Positions 44,886-53,554 of a stretch of 64,000 bases of DNA are shown here, piece after piece. Origin of the DNA: Planctomycetota bacterium (GTDB lineage Bacteria; Planctomycetota; Planctomycetia; Pirellulales; PALSA-1355); assembly GCA_003389325.1 (NCBI GenBank), contig QQVE01000051.1:79805-143804 (forward strand), written 5' to 3'. The translations under genes were made by a program, and so were the position numbers. Numbering within the stretch: position 1 is the stretch's first letter; every line of letters starts with the position of its first letter. Under the pieces are notes generated by a model. That model saw nothing but the letters and a program-made list of their open reading frames with translations, ran no database searches and had not been told where the DNA came from.

Positions 44886-46211
44886 CTACCACATGGTTGT
44901 GTAGCCCGCGGGCTTGGGTTTGGACGCCTTCGCGTATTTGCGACGCCGCGACCGCTGTCGCCCATCGGCTGGGCCGGTCGAGTGGGGCTTGCGCTGCGGG
45001 GGTGCCGCAGGCGTGGAGCGCGCCCGCGCCTTGGCACGCGACTTCGCGTGCCCTGCCGCCGCCGGCGCCGCAGCCGGGTATTCCGGGTGGTCTTCGCAAA
45101 TGGGCGTTTTCTTGCGCAGCAGCTTCTCGATCTCGCGCAAATGCTGCCGCTCATCGTGATCGCAGAACGACACGGCGATGCCCGAGGCCCCCGCTCGCCC
45201 CGTGCGCCCGATGCGGTGGACGTACGTCTCCGGCACGTTCGGCAACTCGTAGTTCACGACGTGTGACACTTCGTCGATGTCGAGTCCGCGGGCCGCGACG
45301 TCGGTGGCCACGAGCACGGGAGGGCGGTCCGACTTGAAGTTTTTCAACGCCCGCTGCCGGGCATTCTGCGTTTTGTTGCCGTGGATGGCCTCGGCCCGAA
45401 TTCCGGCCTTCGAGAGGTGCTTGGCCAGGCGGTCGGCTCCGTGCTTGGTGCGCATAAAGACCAGCGTGCGCGTCATCGCGAATTGTTCGATCACGTGCTT
45501 CAGCAGAGCCGGCTTGTTCCGCTTGGCGACAAAGTACACCGACTGCTGCACCGTGTCGGCCGCCGCGCTTTGCACCTTGACCTGCACCCGCACCGGATCG
45601 GTGAGGATGCTGCTGGCCAGACGTCGCACGTCCTCGGGCATCGTGGCCGAAAAGAGCACCGTCTGACGCTTCGTGGGCAGCAGGCCCACAATCTTGCGAA
45701 TATCGCGGACGAAGCCCATGTCGAACATCCGATCGGCTTCATCGAGCACCAGCACCTCGATGCCGTCCAGCTTGACCAGGCCCTGCTCGACGAGGTCCAT
45801 CAGTCGGCCCGGCGTGGCGACGAGAATATCGGCACCGTCGCGCACGGCCCTGACCTGCGGGTTCTGGCTCACTCCGCCATAGATGACGGCCTGCCGCAAG
45901 CCCGTGTGCCGGCCATACGCCGTGAAGCTCTCGGCGATCTGCGTCGTCAACTCGCGCGTCGGCGACAGCACCAGCACGCGCGCCTGGCGTCCGCGAGCCT
46001 TCTGTTTGTTCCCGCTTTGGCCGAGCCGCTGTAGGATCGGCAACGCGAAGGCGGCCGTTTTTCCGGTCCCGGTTTGCGCCACGCCCAACACATCGCGGCC
46101 GGCAAGTACGTGGCCGATGGCCTGCGCCTGGATCGGCGTCGGCGTCTGGTAGCCCTCGCGGGTGATCGCCTTGAGCAACGCGGCATTCAATCCCAATTCT
46201 TCGAACGTCAT
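44886..46211 (-). CDS. DEAD-box RNA helicase
   Basis: The 441-aa ATP-dependent RNA helicase carries the standard motifs: the Q motif (GYQTPTPIQ), AQTGTGKT (Walker A), PTRELTTQI, TPGR, LDEADRMFDMGF (DEAD box), FSATMP, and the C-terminal TDVAARGLDIDEV and HRIGRTGRAG. A basic tail of about 70 residues (from about 370) follows, as in RhlE/CsdA relatives. I use the ATG at 46211 (MTFEELGL) because it matches RhlE-type proteins; an in-frame start at 46241 is possible. Confidence 0.92.
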   Translation of the reverse strand: MTFEELGLNAALLKAITREGYQTPTPIQAQAIGHVLAGRDVLGVAQTGTGKTAAFALPILQRLGQSGNKQKARGRQARVLVLSPTRELTTQIAESFTAYGRHTGLRQAVIYGGVSQNPQVRAVRDGADILVATPGRLMDLVEQGLVKLDGIEVLVLDEADRMFDMGFVRDIRKIVGLLPTKRQTVLFSATMPEDVRRLASSILTDPVRVQVKVQSAAADTVQQSVYFVAKRNKPALLKHVIEQFAMTRTLVFMRTKHGADRLAKHLSKAGIRAEAIHGNKTQNARQRALKNFKSDRPPVLVATDVAARGLDIDEVSHVVNYELPNVPETYVHRIGRTGRAGASGIAVSFCDHDERQHLREIEKLLRKKTPICEDHPEYPAAAPAAAGHAKSRAKARARSTPAAPPQRKPHSTGPADGRQRSRRRKYAKASKPKPAGYTTMW

Positions 46212-46610
46212 GGATTCTCCCAAATAAACTTTCTGCGCCACGGCAGTTAAGCGCGTGTGCGCGACGTGATAAATCGTGCCCTGCGGACGCTGCTCGCAAA
46301 CGATGCAACCTTGTCGCGTCGTTGCCGGCTCTGCGCCGCAGGTGCAAGGTGTTTTGCTGGCCGCTGGAAGAACTCGGGCGTAACGCCCAAGCCCGAAACG
46401 GCATGGTGGAAAAGACAGTCTCGTCCAACACTAAAGTGTGACGAGACAGAATCGCAGGCGAGTGGGACGGCCGAATCAACGCCGGGGAGGCGGGTGGCCG
46501 TCGTTCGAGGCAATTAAGACGGCCGAGACTATTTCCCGAGCCGCTCTCGCTACAACTTTACAGCCCAAGTATACCATCCTGGGCTGGAAGCGACCAGAGC
46601 AGCTAGGATT
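46212..46610. other. Intergenic stretch upstream of the DEAD-box gene
   Basis: About 400 bp on the minus strand between the PEP-CTERM gene and the helicase gene. It contains a terminator-like hairpin at 46418-46447. The remaining 200 bp towards the helicase start would be its leader; cold-shock helicases often have long leaders, but no specific element is visible. Confidence 0.5.
46408..46447 (-). terminator. Probable terminator after the PEP-CTERM gene
   Basis: On the minus strand GTCTCGTC (46440-46447) pairs with GACGAGAC (46418-46425), extended by an inner ACAC/GTGT pair with a 2-nt bulge and a TTTA loop. TGTCTTTT follows. It lies about 165 bp past the PEP-CTERM stop codon. The T-tract is short, so strength is uncertain. 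Confidence 0.5.
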
Positions 46611-47375
46611 CTACCGATGGCGACGACGGACGCCGTACCATACAAGCGTCAGCAGGCTGATGCTGGCCAGCGCGATGCTCGACGGCTCTGGAACGACCTG
46701 AAAAAAGCTGGTCGTTGCCACGCTATCGCCGGGACTCAACAGAAACCGATGCACGATCCCGATTGAGGCAAGCGCCGGACCGCTGGGTAGTGTCGGACCG
46801 GGCAGGCCAGGGTTCAGCGCCGGGATCGTCACGGTCTGGCCACTGAACGTAATGGGAAAGGAAGTCGGATCTGGGTAGATCGACAACACCGTCGTACCGT
46901 CGATTTGGCCCTGATAAAACGGAACGCCCGCAACACTGGTAATCGTCGATAAGCCCCCCGTGCCGCTGCCGTCTGCATCCGTGACGCTTCCCCCGGTCGA
47001 GCCGCCGTGTAACGTGGCGCCAGCCAAGGGGGGCGCGATGGGCACCAGCACCGAGACCGTGTACTCAATCGGAACGGCCGCCACATTCAGAATGCTGAAG
47101 GCCAGGTTGGCGAATGGGTCCGCATTGCCCGAGAGATTGTCGAGCGAACCTTCCCACATCGGCCGGATGGAGGGGACGTTGCTGGCGCTGAAGGAGCCGT
47201 CGGTCTGGATGGGAACCAGGATCTCGTCCTGCATCGTCTGGCCGGTGTCGGTATTGGTGCCCATGATCGTAACGGTGACGTCGCCATTGAGGGCCTCCGC
47301 TCGGGCTTCAATAGCGGAGACGAGGACGGCACAGGTGGCCAACGTCGCGACGACAGCAATACGACAGTATTTCAT
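46611..47375 (-). CDS. PEP-CTERM anchored secreted protein
   Basis: The 254-aa protein has a signal peptide (about 1-28, ending EARAE). Its C-terminus is a standard PEP-CTERM sorting signal: VPEPSS, a hydrophobic helix and the RRRHR basic end. Exosortase should process and anchor it at the cell surface. The mature part is rich in Thr/Ser/Gly/Pro and probably a beta-sandwich; no domain is recognised. The start is taken as ATG at 47375, since the upstream frame to 47552 gives no signal peptide. No exosortase gene is in the window. Confidence 0.8.
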   Translation of the reverse strand: MKYCRIAVVATLATCAVLVSAIEARAEALNGDVTVTIMGTNTDTGQTMQDEILVPIQTDGSFSASNVPSIRPMWEGSLDNLSGNADPFANLAFSILNVAAVPIEYTVSVLVPIAPPLAGATLHGGSTGGSVTDADGSGTGGLSTITSVAGVPFYQGQIDGTTVLSIYPDPTSFPITFSGQTVTIPALNPGLPGPTLPSGPALASIGIVHRFLLSPGDSVATTSFFQVVPEPSSIALASISLLTLVWYGVRRRHR

Positions 47376-47595
47376 GAGCCGGTCTGCCTTGATACTCAGG
47401 CCTGCAGGACCTCGCAACCAATCATCTACCTTCAACGCATGGGGCGTGCAGTTACACTCCCTACGCCGCGTAGTATTCACGATGGCCACACGATTGGCAA
47501 GCGTTTCCGATAAAAAAATCCAAAATTTTCCGACGCCCCCATGCCCAGCCATCCGGGGGGGTCTCGTTCGCGGTGAAACCGTGCTTCGTGCCGCG

Positions 47596-48399
47596 TCAGT
47601 CGTCGCTCGTGCGGCGGATCAACTCGCGATCGAAGTAGTTCACGCTCATCCCGGCGTCGACAGCCAGGTGCTGAGCATTGATCCCGGTAGAGCGCGGGCT
47701 GAGCAGAAACGCCGCCACCGCTGCGACCTCTTCGGTGCTCAGAGCGCGCTTGCGCAGCGTTGCCTGCTCGGCGTAGAGGTAGCTGTCCACATAGCCGGGG
47801 ATGCCGGCCGATGCCGAAGTCTTGAGCAGCCCCGGAGCAACGGCGTTAAAGCGCACCTCGGAGAATTGGCTGAACGATTTGGCCAGAAATACCAGGGATG
47901 AATCGAGGGCGGCCTTGATCGGTGCCATGTAGCCGTAATTCTCGGCGGCCATCCGCGTGGTGGAAATCGAGATCGCCACGACCGAGGCCTGCCGCTCCAA
48001 CTGCTCGGCAAACGCGTTGGCGATCGCCACCAGCGAGAAGCAAGAGATGTCCACCGAGCGGAGAAAGGCCTCGCGTGGCGTTTGATGAAACGGCTTCGGC
48101 CCGGCGCTATAGTCCGCGAAGGCAATCGAGTGCACGAGTCCGTGTATCACCGGATGCCGGGCGGCAATCGCGTCGCGCACGCGATCGATCTGGTCCTGAT
48201 GCTCGACGTCGCAGACGTGAATCTCTGCTCCGTCCGGCAACAATTTGGCAACGCTCGCGTGCCGCTGCTCATTGCGCACCACATACACGACGGTGGCGCC
48301 CGCGTCTTCGAGGACGCGAGCGATGTGCCAGGCTACGCTCTTGCGGTTGGCAACGCCGAAAACGACGATCGTCTTTTCGGCCAGTTGTAGAAAGTCCAT
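47596..48399 (-). CDS. Enoyl-ACP reductase (FabI-type SDR)
   Basis: This 267-aa NAD(P)H-dependent reductase saturates the enoyl-ACP in each elongation round. VVFGVANRKSVAWHIA is the FabI nucleotide-binding start, and the catalytic Tyr-x6-Lys is in NYGYMAPIKAALDS (about residues 153-161). FNAVAPGLLKT and a FabI-like C-terminus follow. It is the last gene of the FAS-like block, 69 bp after fabZ. I choose MDFLQL (48399) as start; the frame opens at 48435. Whether it serves housekeeping synthesis or only the dedicated pathway is unknown. Confidence 0.88.
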   Translation of the reverse strand: MDFLQLAEKTIVVFGVANRKSVAWHIARVLEDAGATVVYVVRNEQRHASVAKLLPDGAEIHVCDVEHQDQIDRVRDAIAARHPVIHGLVHSIAFADYSAGPKPFHQTPREAFLRSVDISCFSLVAIANAFAEQLERQASVVAISISTTRMAAENYGYMAPIKAALDSSLVFLAKSFSQFSEVRFNAVAPGLLKTSASAGIPGYVDSYLYAEQATLRKRALSTEEVAAVAAFLLSPRSTGINAQHLAVDAGMSVNYFDRELIRRTSDD

Positions 48400-48468
48400 G
48401 CGACACCGTCGACGGTTGGGCAAATGTTGCTGCACCGCATCGTGCCGAGCGCCGCGTGACCGATCGGC

Positions 48469-48903
48469 TTAGGCGGCGTCGGTGGGAGCCACGGCGCAGA
48501 TGAATTCGAGCCGTACGGCGCACTGCCCGTCGCAGGTGACGCGGGCCGAAAGGAACCAGGCCTTGGCAATGCGATTAGTCAGCTTTACTTCCATCTCGAT
48601 CGTGTCGCCCGGCTTGATCATGCGGCGAAAGCGGACGTTGTTCATTCCGGCGGCGACGGGAATGCCGCCTTCGATCGGCCCCTCGTTGCGGGCCAGCAGG
48701 ATGGCGCCTGCCTGCATGGCGGCCTCGCACAACAGCACGCCCGGCGCGATGGGAAACGTCGGATAGTGGCCGGCAAAGAACCACTCGTCCTCGCGAAACG
48801 TCTTGCGACAAACGATGCGGTCGTCGCTGCGTTCGACGATTTCGTCGACCAGCAGAAAGGGCGGCCGATGCGGGATGGCGTCGTGGATCTCTTGAATGCT
48901 CAT
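48469..48903 (-). CDS. 3-hydroxyacyl-ACP dehydratase (FabZ type)
   Basis: The 144-aa hot-dog enzyme has IPHRPPFLLVDEI and the catalytic region FFAGHYPTFPIAPGVLLCE, with His46 and Glu60. It removes water from 3-hydroxyacyl-ACP. Its ATG overlaps the stop of the CrtI-like gene upstream (ATGA), so translation is probably coupled; fabI follows. Length is normal. Confidence 0.92.
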   Translation of the reverse strand: MSIQEIHDAIPHRPPFLLVDEIVERSDDRIVCRKTFREDEWFFAGHYPTFPIAPGVLLCEAAMQAGAILLARNEGPIEGGIPVAAGMNNVRFRRMIKPGDTIEMEVKLTNRIAKAWFLSARVTCDGQCAVRLEFICAVAPTDAA

Positions 48904-50345
48904 GTGGCGGTGGCAAGCGGCGTTTGCCGGTTGGATTTCATCAGCCAGGAATCGACATCGTTGGCCACGATCACCCCATAGTTCATGGCCCCCAGCCAGC
49001 CGGACATGATGATGCCCACGCTGCCGGCGTGATACAGTCCGGCGATCTGCTCGGGAAGGGCCCGGCTGACGGCCAATCCTTCGAACTTGGTGCCGAAACT
49101 CGCTCCTTGCAGGTGCCGCGTGTAGTGCCGGAAGGTCCGCGGCGTGGACGCCTCGGCGTGATCCAGCTTCTGGCGGATGTCGGGAATATACCTGCCGAGG
49201 GCCTCGAGAGTCGACTCCACTAGATCCCGCTTGCTATCCTCGTACGCCTCGTCTGACAACCCGGCCCAGTCTTCGTAGCGGGCGTTGGTGCTGGAAACGA
49301 CCAAACACCGGTCGCTGCCTGGCCGCGTGCGGGGATAGTAAAACGAGTAAGTCCGGCTGGTAACATCGCGGGAGAGCAGCAGATCGGTGCGAAACAGGGG
49401 GGCTGTGGAGCTAAACAGCAGGTCGCCCAGACTCTCGTCGAGCATTTCGCCTGGCCGCAGCGCCATGTAGACCTGGCAACTCGAATTGTTCAGCCGGACC
49501 GCCTCGGCTTCGTCGAGGAACGAGCGGTCGAAGTGCTCCGGTCCGATCATTTTCAGGACCGTGCTCTTCAGGTTGGCGTTCGAGATCACCGCTCGGGCAC
49601 CGATCGTGCGGCCGTTGACCTGCACGCCGGCGACGCGTCCGCGGTTGACCAGGATGCGCTGCACGTCGCACTTGATCCGCACGTCGACTCCCGAGCGCAA
49701 CAGCTCCTCGTGCATGAGGTGAATCAGCCGGTCGGTTCCCCCTTCAAAGGTGAACACGCCCTTGGACATGAAGTTCGAGAACACGATTCCGTAGCTGATG
49801 GCCGGGTCCTCGAGAGTTGACCCATTGGCGTAGGTGATCGGCTCCATCAACAGCCGGATAATGTCCTCGCGGCCGGGAAAGAACCGCTCGAACAACTCGC
49901 CGGCCGTGGTCGACTGATCGTCGTAGAAGTTCATGCCCCGCGCGGTATCGAAGAAGGCCTGCACCCGCTCGGCGGAAACCTGAAACTTCTCGACCAGCAG
50001 CCGCGTGAAGTCTTCGCGGTTGAAGGTGGTCGTGAGCGAGAACATCGGGTTGTCGAAGCGGATGTTCTTGAGCTGCACGATCGAATCGGCGATTTCCTGA
50101 GTCCAGTAGCGGCGGCAGCTTTTGATCATGCCCACGGGAAAGCCGTGCAGCGAGATATCGAAGATGTGCCCGCCGGGGCGCTTGAACCAGGTGGCCATGC
50201 CGCCCAGTTTGTAGTGCTGTTCGAGCAGCAACACCGATTGGCCGGTGCGGGCCAGCGTGTTGGCGGCCGTCAGCCCGGCCAGGCCGCTACCGATCACGAT
50301 GCAATCGTAGTGATCGCGAGCGCCTTGCAGAAAGTCCTTGGGCAT
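48900..50345 (-). CDS. CrtI/phytoene-desaturase-like FAD oxidoreductase (second copy)
   Basis: The 481-aa flavoprotein starts with a dinucleotide-binding motif, IVIGSGLAGLTAANTLA, followed by VLLLEQHYKLGGMATWF. It has the C-terminal GLYHAGSVGIIMSGW region typical of CrtI/CrtISO relatives that desaturate or isomerise polyenes. It has no signal peptide. It shares only general similarity with the neighbour at 50372, so they are not a recent duplication. Its position between ACP and FabZ suggests it acts on an ACP-bound acyl chain rather than on carotenoids; no crtB is nearby. That substrate is inference. Confidence 0.8.
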   Translation of the reverse strand: MPKDFLQGARDHYDCIVIGSGLAGLTAANTLARTGQSVLLLEQHYKLGGMATWFKRPGGHIFDISLHGFPVGMIKSCRRYWTQEIADSIVQLKNIRFDNPMFSLTTTFNREDFTRLLVEKFQVSAERVQAFFDTARGMNFYDDQSTTAGELFERFFPGREDIIRLLMEPITYANGSTLEDPAISYGIVFSNFMSKGVFTFEGGTDRLIHLMHEELLRSGVDVRIKCDVQRILVNRGRVAGVQVNGRTIGARAVISNANLKSTVLKMIGPEHFDRSFLDEAEAVRLNNSSCQVYMALRPGEMLDESLGDLLFSSTAPLFRTDLLLSRDVTSRTYSFYYPRTRPGSDRCLVVSSTNARYEDWAGLSDEAYEDSKRDLVESTLEALGRYIPDIRQKLDHAEASTPRTFRHYTRHLQGASFGTKFEGLAVSRALPEQIAGLYHAGSVGIIMSGWLGAMNYGVIVANDVDSWLMKSNRQTPLATAT

Positions 50346-50371
50346 GGGAGGGCGTCTCGAAGCGGTAAACG

Positions 50372-51793
50372 TCAGATCTCGGCGCTGGCGGCGATGATCT
50401 CCGCCTCGTCCTCACGCGAAGTTTCCAGCACGTGGCGGTTGGCCATCAGAATACCACTGACCATCGTCCCGACGATGCCGACGAGTCCCTGGTCGGTGCC
50501 GCAGATGAACAGGTTTTTCAAGTGCGTGGTGCCGCTGCGGCGCTTCTGCGGCGTGCCGTAGACGGCGCCGTTGTCGTGACCGGTGAATCGCTTGATCGTG
50601 GTGGGCGTGAACGTATCGTCGGCGATCACCCGGCTTCGGTAGTCGGGCACGAAACGCACGGCCGAGGCATTGATCTGCTCGTAGGCGGCCTGCTTCGCGG
50701 CACGATACTCCTCGGGCGAGAGCTTGCGCCAAGCATCGTAGTTCGCTAGCGCCGTGATCCGCACCATCCCTTCGCCCAGCGGCTGTTCGTATTCGAAGTT
50801 ATTAGGGCAGCAAATCACTCCGCTGCGGACGTCGATCAGTTCCTCGGGCCGATGCCAGTGAAAGCGGTCGCTGTCGTTGTAGAAGATGATCGTCCGGTCA
50901 CAGCCCAGGGTGCTCGGTTGCTCGTCGAGCACCGACAGCGTCTCGACGAACGAGAGCTGCCCCGATTCGGGAGCTTCGCCAGAGGGACCGCCGCACATCC
51001 GCATGGTCTCCACCAGCCCGGCCGACGAAAGCACGTTCTGGCCTTCGATCGAGCTGCCGTCGTCGAGCACCAGGCGCGCGACGCGTCCCTGCTCGGTGAC
51101 CATCTGCCGCACGCCGGCCCGCAGACGCAATTCGCCCCCCAGCAGCTTGAAGCGCCGCACCAGGTTCTTGAGAATCAATCGCACGCCCGCCCAGGGCCGC
51201 GCCAGCCCTTCGAGAAAGATGCTGCGGAACATCACCGAGAACTGACCGAAATCCATGTCGTGCTCGCGCGCACTTCCATAGAACTGCAGCGGGCAGAAGA
51301 TCATGTCGACCAGCAGCGGATCCTTGATCCAGCCGGCGACCATCGCCCGGGCCGATTGGGCGGCCACCGGTTCGTTCAAGTCGCTGTAGTCGATCACGGC
51401 CGAGGCCAGCTTCTCGAATCCGTCCTTCTCGGCCGGAAAGTGCTCGTGGACCTGCGATCGGAACAATTCGAAGTCGTTGGTGAACGAGAGCCCGACGCCG
51501 GGAAAGGCGATCTGCGACCCGACCTGGGGCGACAGGGCGAGATCTTCCCAGCGGAAGCGCAACTGCCGCAGAATCCGAGCCAGCGGCCCCTTTCGCGTGC
51601 CCTTGGGCGTGAAGTTCGTCATCGCGTGCAAGCCGACGTCGAACTGCCGCCCGGCCAGGCGATAAAACGAATTCAAACCGCCGATCGTGGTGTGCCGTTC
51701 GAGAATGCACACGCGCTTGCCGTAGTAGGCCAGGCGGATTCCAGCAGCCAGACCCGAGAGCCCGGCACCAATAATGACTGCATCGTAGGACAT
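50372..51793 (-). CDS. CrtI/phytoene-desaturase-like FAD oxidoreductase (first copy)
   Basis: The 473-aa flavoprotein has an N-terminal FAD motif, AVIIGAGLSGLAAGIRLAYYG, then ILERHTTIGGLNSFY, and ends LFICGTDQGLVGIVGTMVSG, as in phytoene-desaturase relatives. The start at 51793 is chosen because MSYDAVIIG is a natural family N-terminus; the frame is open to 51862. It follows the ACP gene by 81 bp and precedes the second CrtI-like gene by 26 bp. A role in modifying an ACP-linked chain is inferred from context only. Confidence 0.8.
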   Translation of the reverse strand: MSYDAVIIGAGLSGLAAGIRLAYYGKRVCILERHTTIGGLNSFYRLAGRQFDVGLHAMTNFTPKGTRKGPLARILRQLRFRWEDLALSPQVGSQIAFPGVGLSFTNDFELFRSQVHEHFPAEKDGFEKLASAVIDYSDLNEPVAAQSARAMVAGWIKDPLLVDMIFCPLQFYGSAREHDMDFGQFSVMFRSIFLEGLARPWAGVRLILKNLVRRFKLLGGELRLRAGVRQMVTEQGRVARLVLDDGSSIEGQNVLSSAGLVETMRMCGGPSGEAPESGQLSFVETLSVLDEQPSTLGCDRTIIFYNDSDRFHWHRPEELIDVRSGVICCPNNFEYEQPLGEGMVRITALANYDAWRKLSPEEYRAAKQAAYEQINASAVRFVPDYRSRVIADDTFTPTTIKRFTGHDNGAVYGTPQKRRSGTTHLKNLFICGTDQGLVGIVGTMVSGILMANRHVLETSREDEAEIIAASAEI

Positions 51794-51874
51794 GGCGTGG
51801 GGGAGGAGACGCGTGTGGCCCGGCCTGGAGCGACGCGTGACGCGGGGCGCGTCCAACGCCATCCAGACGGCGTA

Positions 51875-52135
51875 CTAGGCCTTTTGCAGATCCTTCATCA
51901 ACGGGGCCAGATATTCGACCGTGCTATTGATCGTTGCCAACTGCACGTAGTCGTCCTCGGGAATCTGCACGCGGTAACGCTTTCGCAGCTCCATGACGAT
52001 GTCCAGGAAATCCATGCTGTCCAACTCGAGTTGCTCGCGCAGCGGCACGTCGTCCTTCACGTTAGTCACGTCTTCGTCGGGCGCAATGCTCTCAAGGATG
52101 TCGAGGATTGCCTCTTTGATTTCCGGGGGGCTCAT
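51875..52135 (-). CDS. Acyl carrier protein (dedicated)
   Basis: The 86-aa acidic four-helix protein has the phosphopantetheine serine in LELDSMDFLD (Ser40). It is somewhat longer and more divergent than housekeeping AcpP, which normally reads GADSLDTVEL at the site. It lies 24 bp after the FabF-like gene and is probably the carrier for the pathway encoded around it. AcpS for its activation is encoded at 30419. Confidence 0.92.
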   Translation of the reverse strand: MSPPEIKEAILDILESIAPDEDVTNVKDDVPLREQLELDSMDFLDIVMELRKRYRVQIPEDDYVQLATINSTVEYLAPLMKDLQKA

Positions 52136-52159
52136 TCCGGCTGGTTCTCCGTGTAGCTC

Positions 52160-53404
52160 TCAGATGCGTTGAACAATGACGACCGAGTTGATTCCGAGCA
52201 TTCCGAACGAGTTATTCAGGATGACGTTCACGCTCTTGCACTCGCGCGGCTCTCGCGTGACCAGGCCTTGCAAGGCACACTCGGGGTCCAGCGCATCGAC
52301 GTTCATCGTGTGATGGCACACGCGATCGCCGAAGGCCGGTAGATTGCCGCCCAACTCCAATGCACCGGCGGCACCCATCGCGTGGCCGATGAAACTCTTG
52401 GCGTTGTTGAATTGCGCGTGGGGCGATTCGCCAAATACCCGGCGCAGGGCCGCAGATTCCTGAACGTCGCCGCTGGCCGTGCCCGTGGCGTGCGTGCTGA
52501 CGATATCGACCTGTTCGGCGGCCAGTCCGGCCCGCCGCAGAGCGCGCTCGACGCACTCGGCCTGCCGATCGGAATTGGGCAGCACGAAGTCGCTGGCGTC
52601 GCTGTTGATCGCATAGCCGGCGATCTCGCCGTAAATGCGCGCCCCGCGCTTTCTGGCATCGGACAGCCGCTCGAGTACGTACAGGCAACCGCCCTCGGCA
52701 ACGACGATCCCGTTGCGATCGACGTCGAACGGCCGCGACGCCCGCGCCGGATCGTCGTGGCTGGCCAGAGCTCCCTGGCTGCGGAAACTGGCGAAGATGC
52801 CAAAGGTATGAATGCTCTCAGAAACACCGCCGGCCAGCGCTACGTCGCACTCGCCCAGCCGCAACATCTGCGCGCCTTGGATGATGCCGGCGTTGCCCGC
52901 GGCACAGGCCGCTCCGATCGTGTAGTGCGGCCCGGTGATACCCAGGTTGAGCGAGATCTCGCCGGCTGGATTGTTGGCCACGGTGCGCGGATTGTGATGG
53001 TGCGACCAAAACTTGGTGTCGTAGTCGTAGGAGCGCAGCTCGTGAATTTCGTTTTCCGTCTCGACGTTGCCGTGCTCGGTGACACCGATGTAGATGCCGA
53101 CGTTCGCCTTGTCGACGTTGGGCCAGTCGAGGCCCGAGTCGTTGACCGCCTCGTGGGCGCAATAGATGCCGATGCTGCCGGCCCGCGTGCCCCGGCGCTG
53201 GTCCTTCTTGGTCTGGTAGCGCCGCTCGTCAAAGTGGCAAATACCCGCCAGCGTCTTGCCGAAGTAGCGGATTTCGTACGGAGACACGCCGCTTCGGTTC
53301 TCCAGCAGGCTCTCACGAAACTCGCTGAGATTGTTGCCGTTGGGCGCGGCCAGACCCACGCCGGTGATGACAATCCGCTCTCGATCGGGCAGTCCCGCGA
53401 TCAT
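52160..53404 (-). CDS. 3-oxoacyl-ACP synthase II-like (FabF/KAS family)
   Basis: The 414-aa ketosynthase starts ERIVITGVGLAAPNG and has the Cys-His-His triad of elongating KAS enzymes. These are GAACAAGNAG (Cys about 168), STHATGTASGD (His about 303) and FIGHAMGAAGALE (His about 338). It should condense malonyl-ACP with a growing chain. FabF usually reads ACATG at the cysteine, and here the sequence is ACAAG, a small deviation seen in specialised KS enzymes. The ACP follows at 24 bp, and a palindrome lies upstream at 53472-53490. Confidence 0.9.
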   Translation of the reverse strand: MIAGLPDRERIVITGVGLAAPNGNNLSEFRESLLENRSGVSPYEIRYFGKTLAGICHFDERRYQTKKDQRRGTRAGSIGIYCAHEAVNDSGLDWPNVDKANVGIYIGVTEHGNVETENEIHELRSYDYDTKFWSHHHNPRTVANNPAGEISLNLGITGPHYTIGAACAAGNAGIIQGAQMLRLGECDVALAGGVSESIHTFGIFASFRSQGALASHDDPARASRPFDVDRNGIVVAEGGCLYVLERLSDARKRGARIYGEIAGYAINSDASDFVLPNSDRQAECVERALRRAGLAAEQVDIVSTHATGTASGDVQESAALRRVFGESPHAQFNNAKSFIGHAMGAAGALELGGNLPAFGDRVCHHTMNVDALDPECALQGLVTREPRECKSVNVILNNSFGMLGINSVVIVQRI

Positions 53405-53471
53405 CGCCTGCCTTCCCTGGGGTGGAACTCAATACGCAAGAGAGGCGCCCTCCGCGCGGCGCGAAATTGCC

Positions 53472-53490
53472 ACTTCAAAACCTTTGAAGT
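53472..53490. promoter_or_regulatory. Perfect palindrome, candidate operator of the FAS/CrtI-like operon
   Basis: ACTTCAAA (53472-53479) and TTTGAAGT (53483-53490) are perfect 8-bp arms around ACC. The site is 68 bp upstream of the ketosynthase start, within the only real gap of the block, and overlaps a candidate -10 box. Short-spacer palindromes of this kind are typical of TetR- or MarR-type lipid regulators such as FabT, but no regulator gene of that type is in the window. Confidence 0.55.
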
Positions 53491-53515
53491 TACCGGGTTG
53501 CAGCCTGTTTTACAA
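53487..53515 (-). promoter_or_regulatory. Candidate promoter of the FAS/CrtI-like operon
   Basis: On the minus strand TTGTAA (53510-53515) and TAACTT (53487-53492) are separated by 17 bp. The -10 box is weak, with three of six consensus bases. Its overlap with the palindrome and its place before the ketosynthase gene make it a reasonable candidate. Confidence 0.35.
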
Positions 53516-53554
53516 GCCCCGCAGTCGGGTCGGAACCCGTGGCCAACCTTTGCC

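Noticed and set aside
48900..51793. The two CrtI-like genes as a carotenoid operon
   Set aside because: No phytoene synthase, cyclase or prenyl synthase gene is nearby; the partners are ACP, KS, FabZ and FabI.
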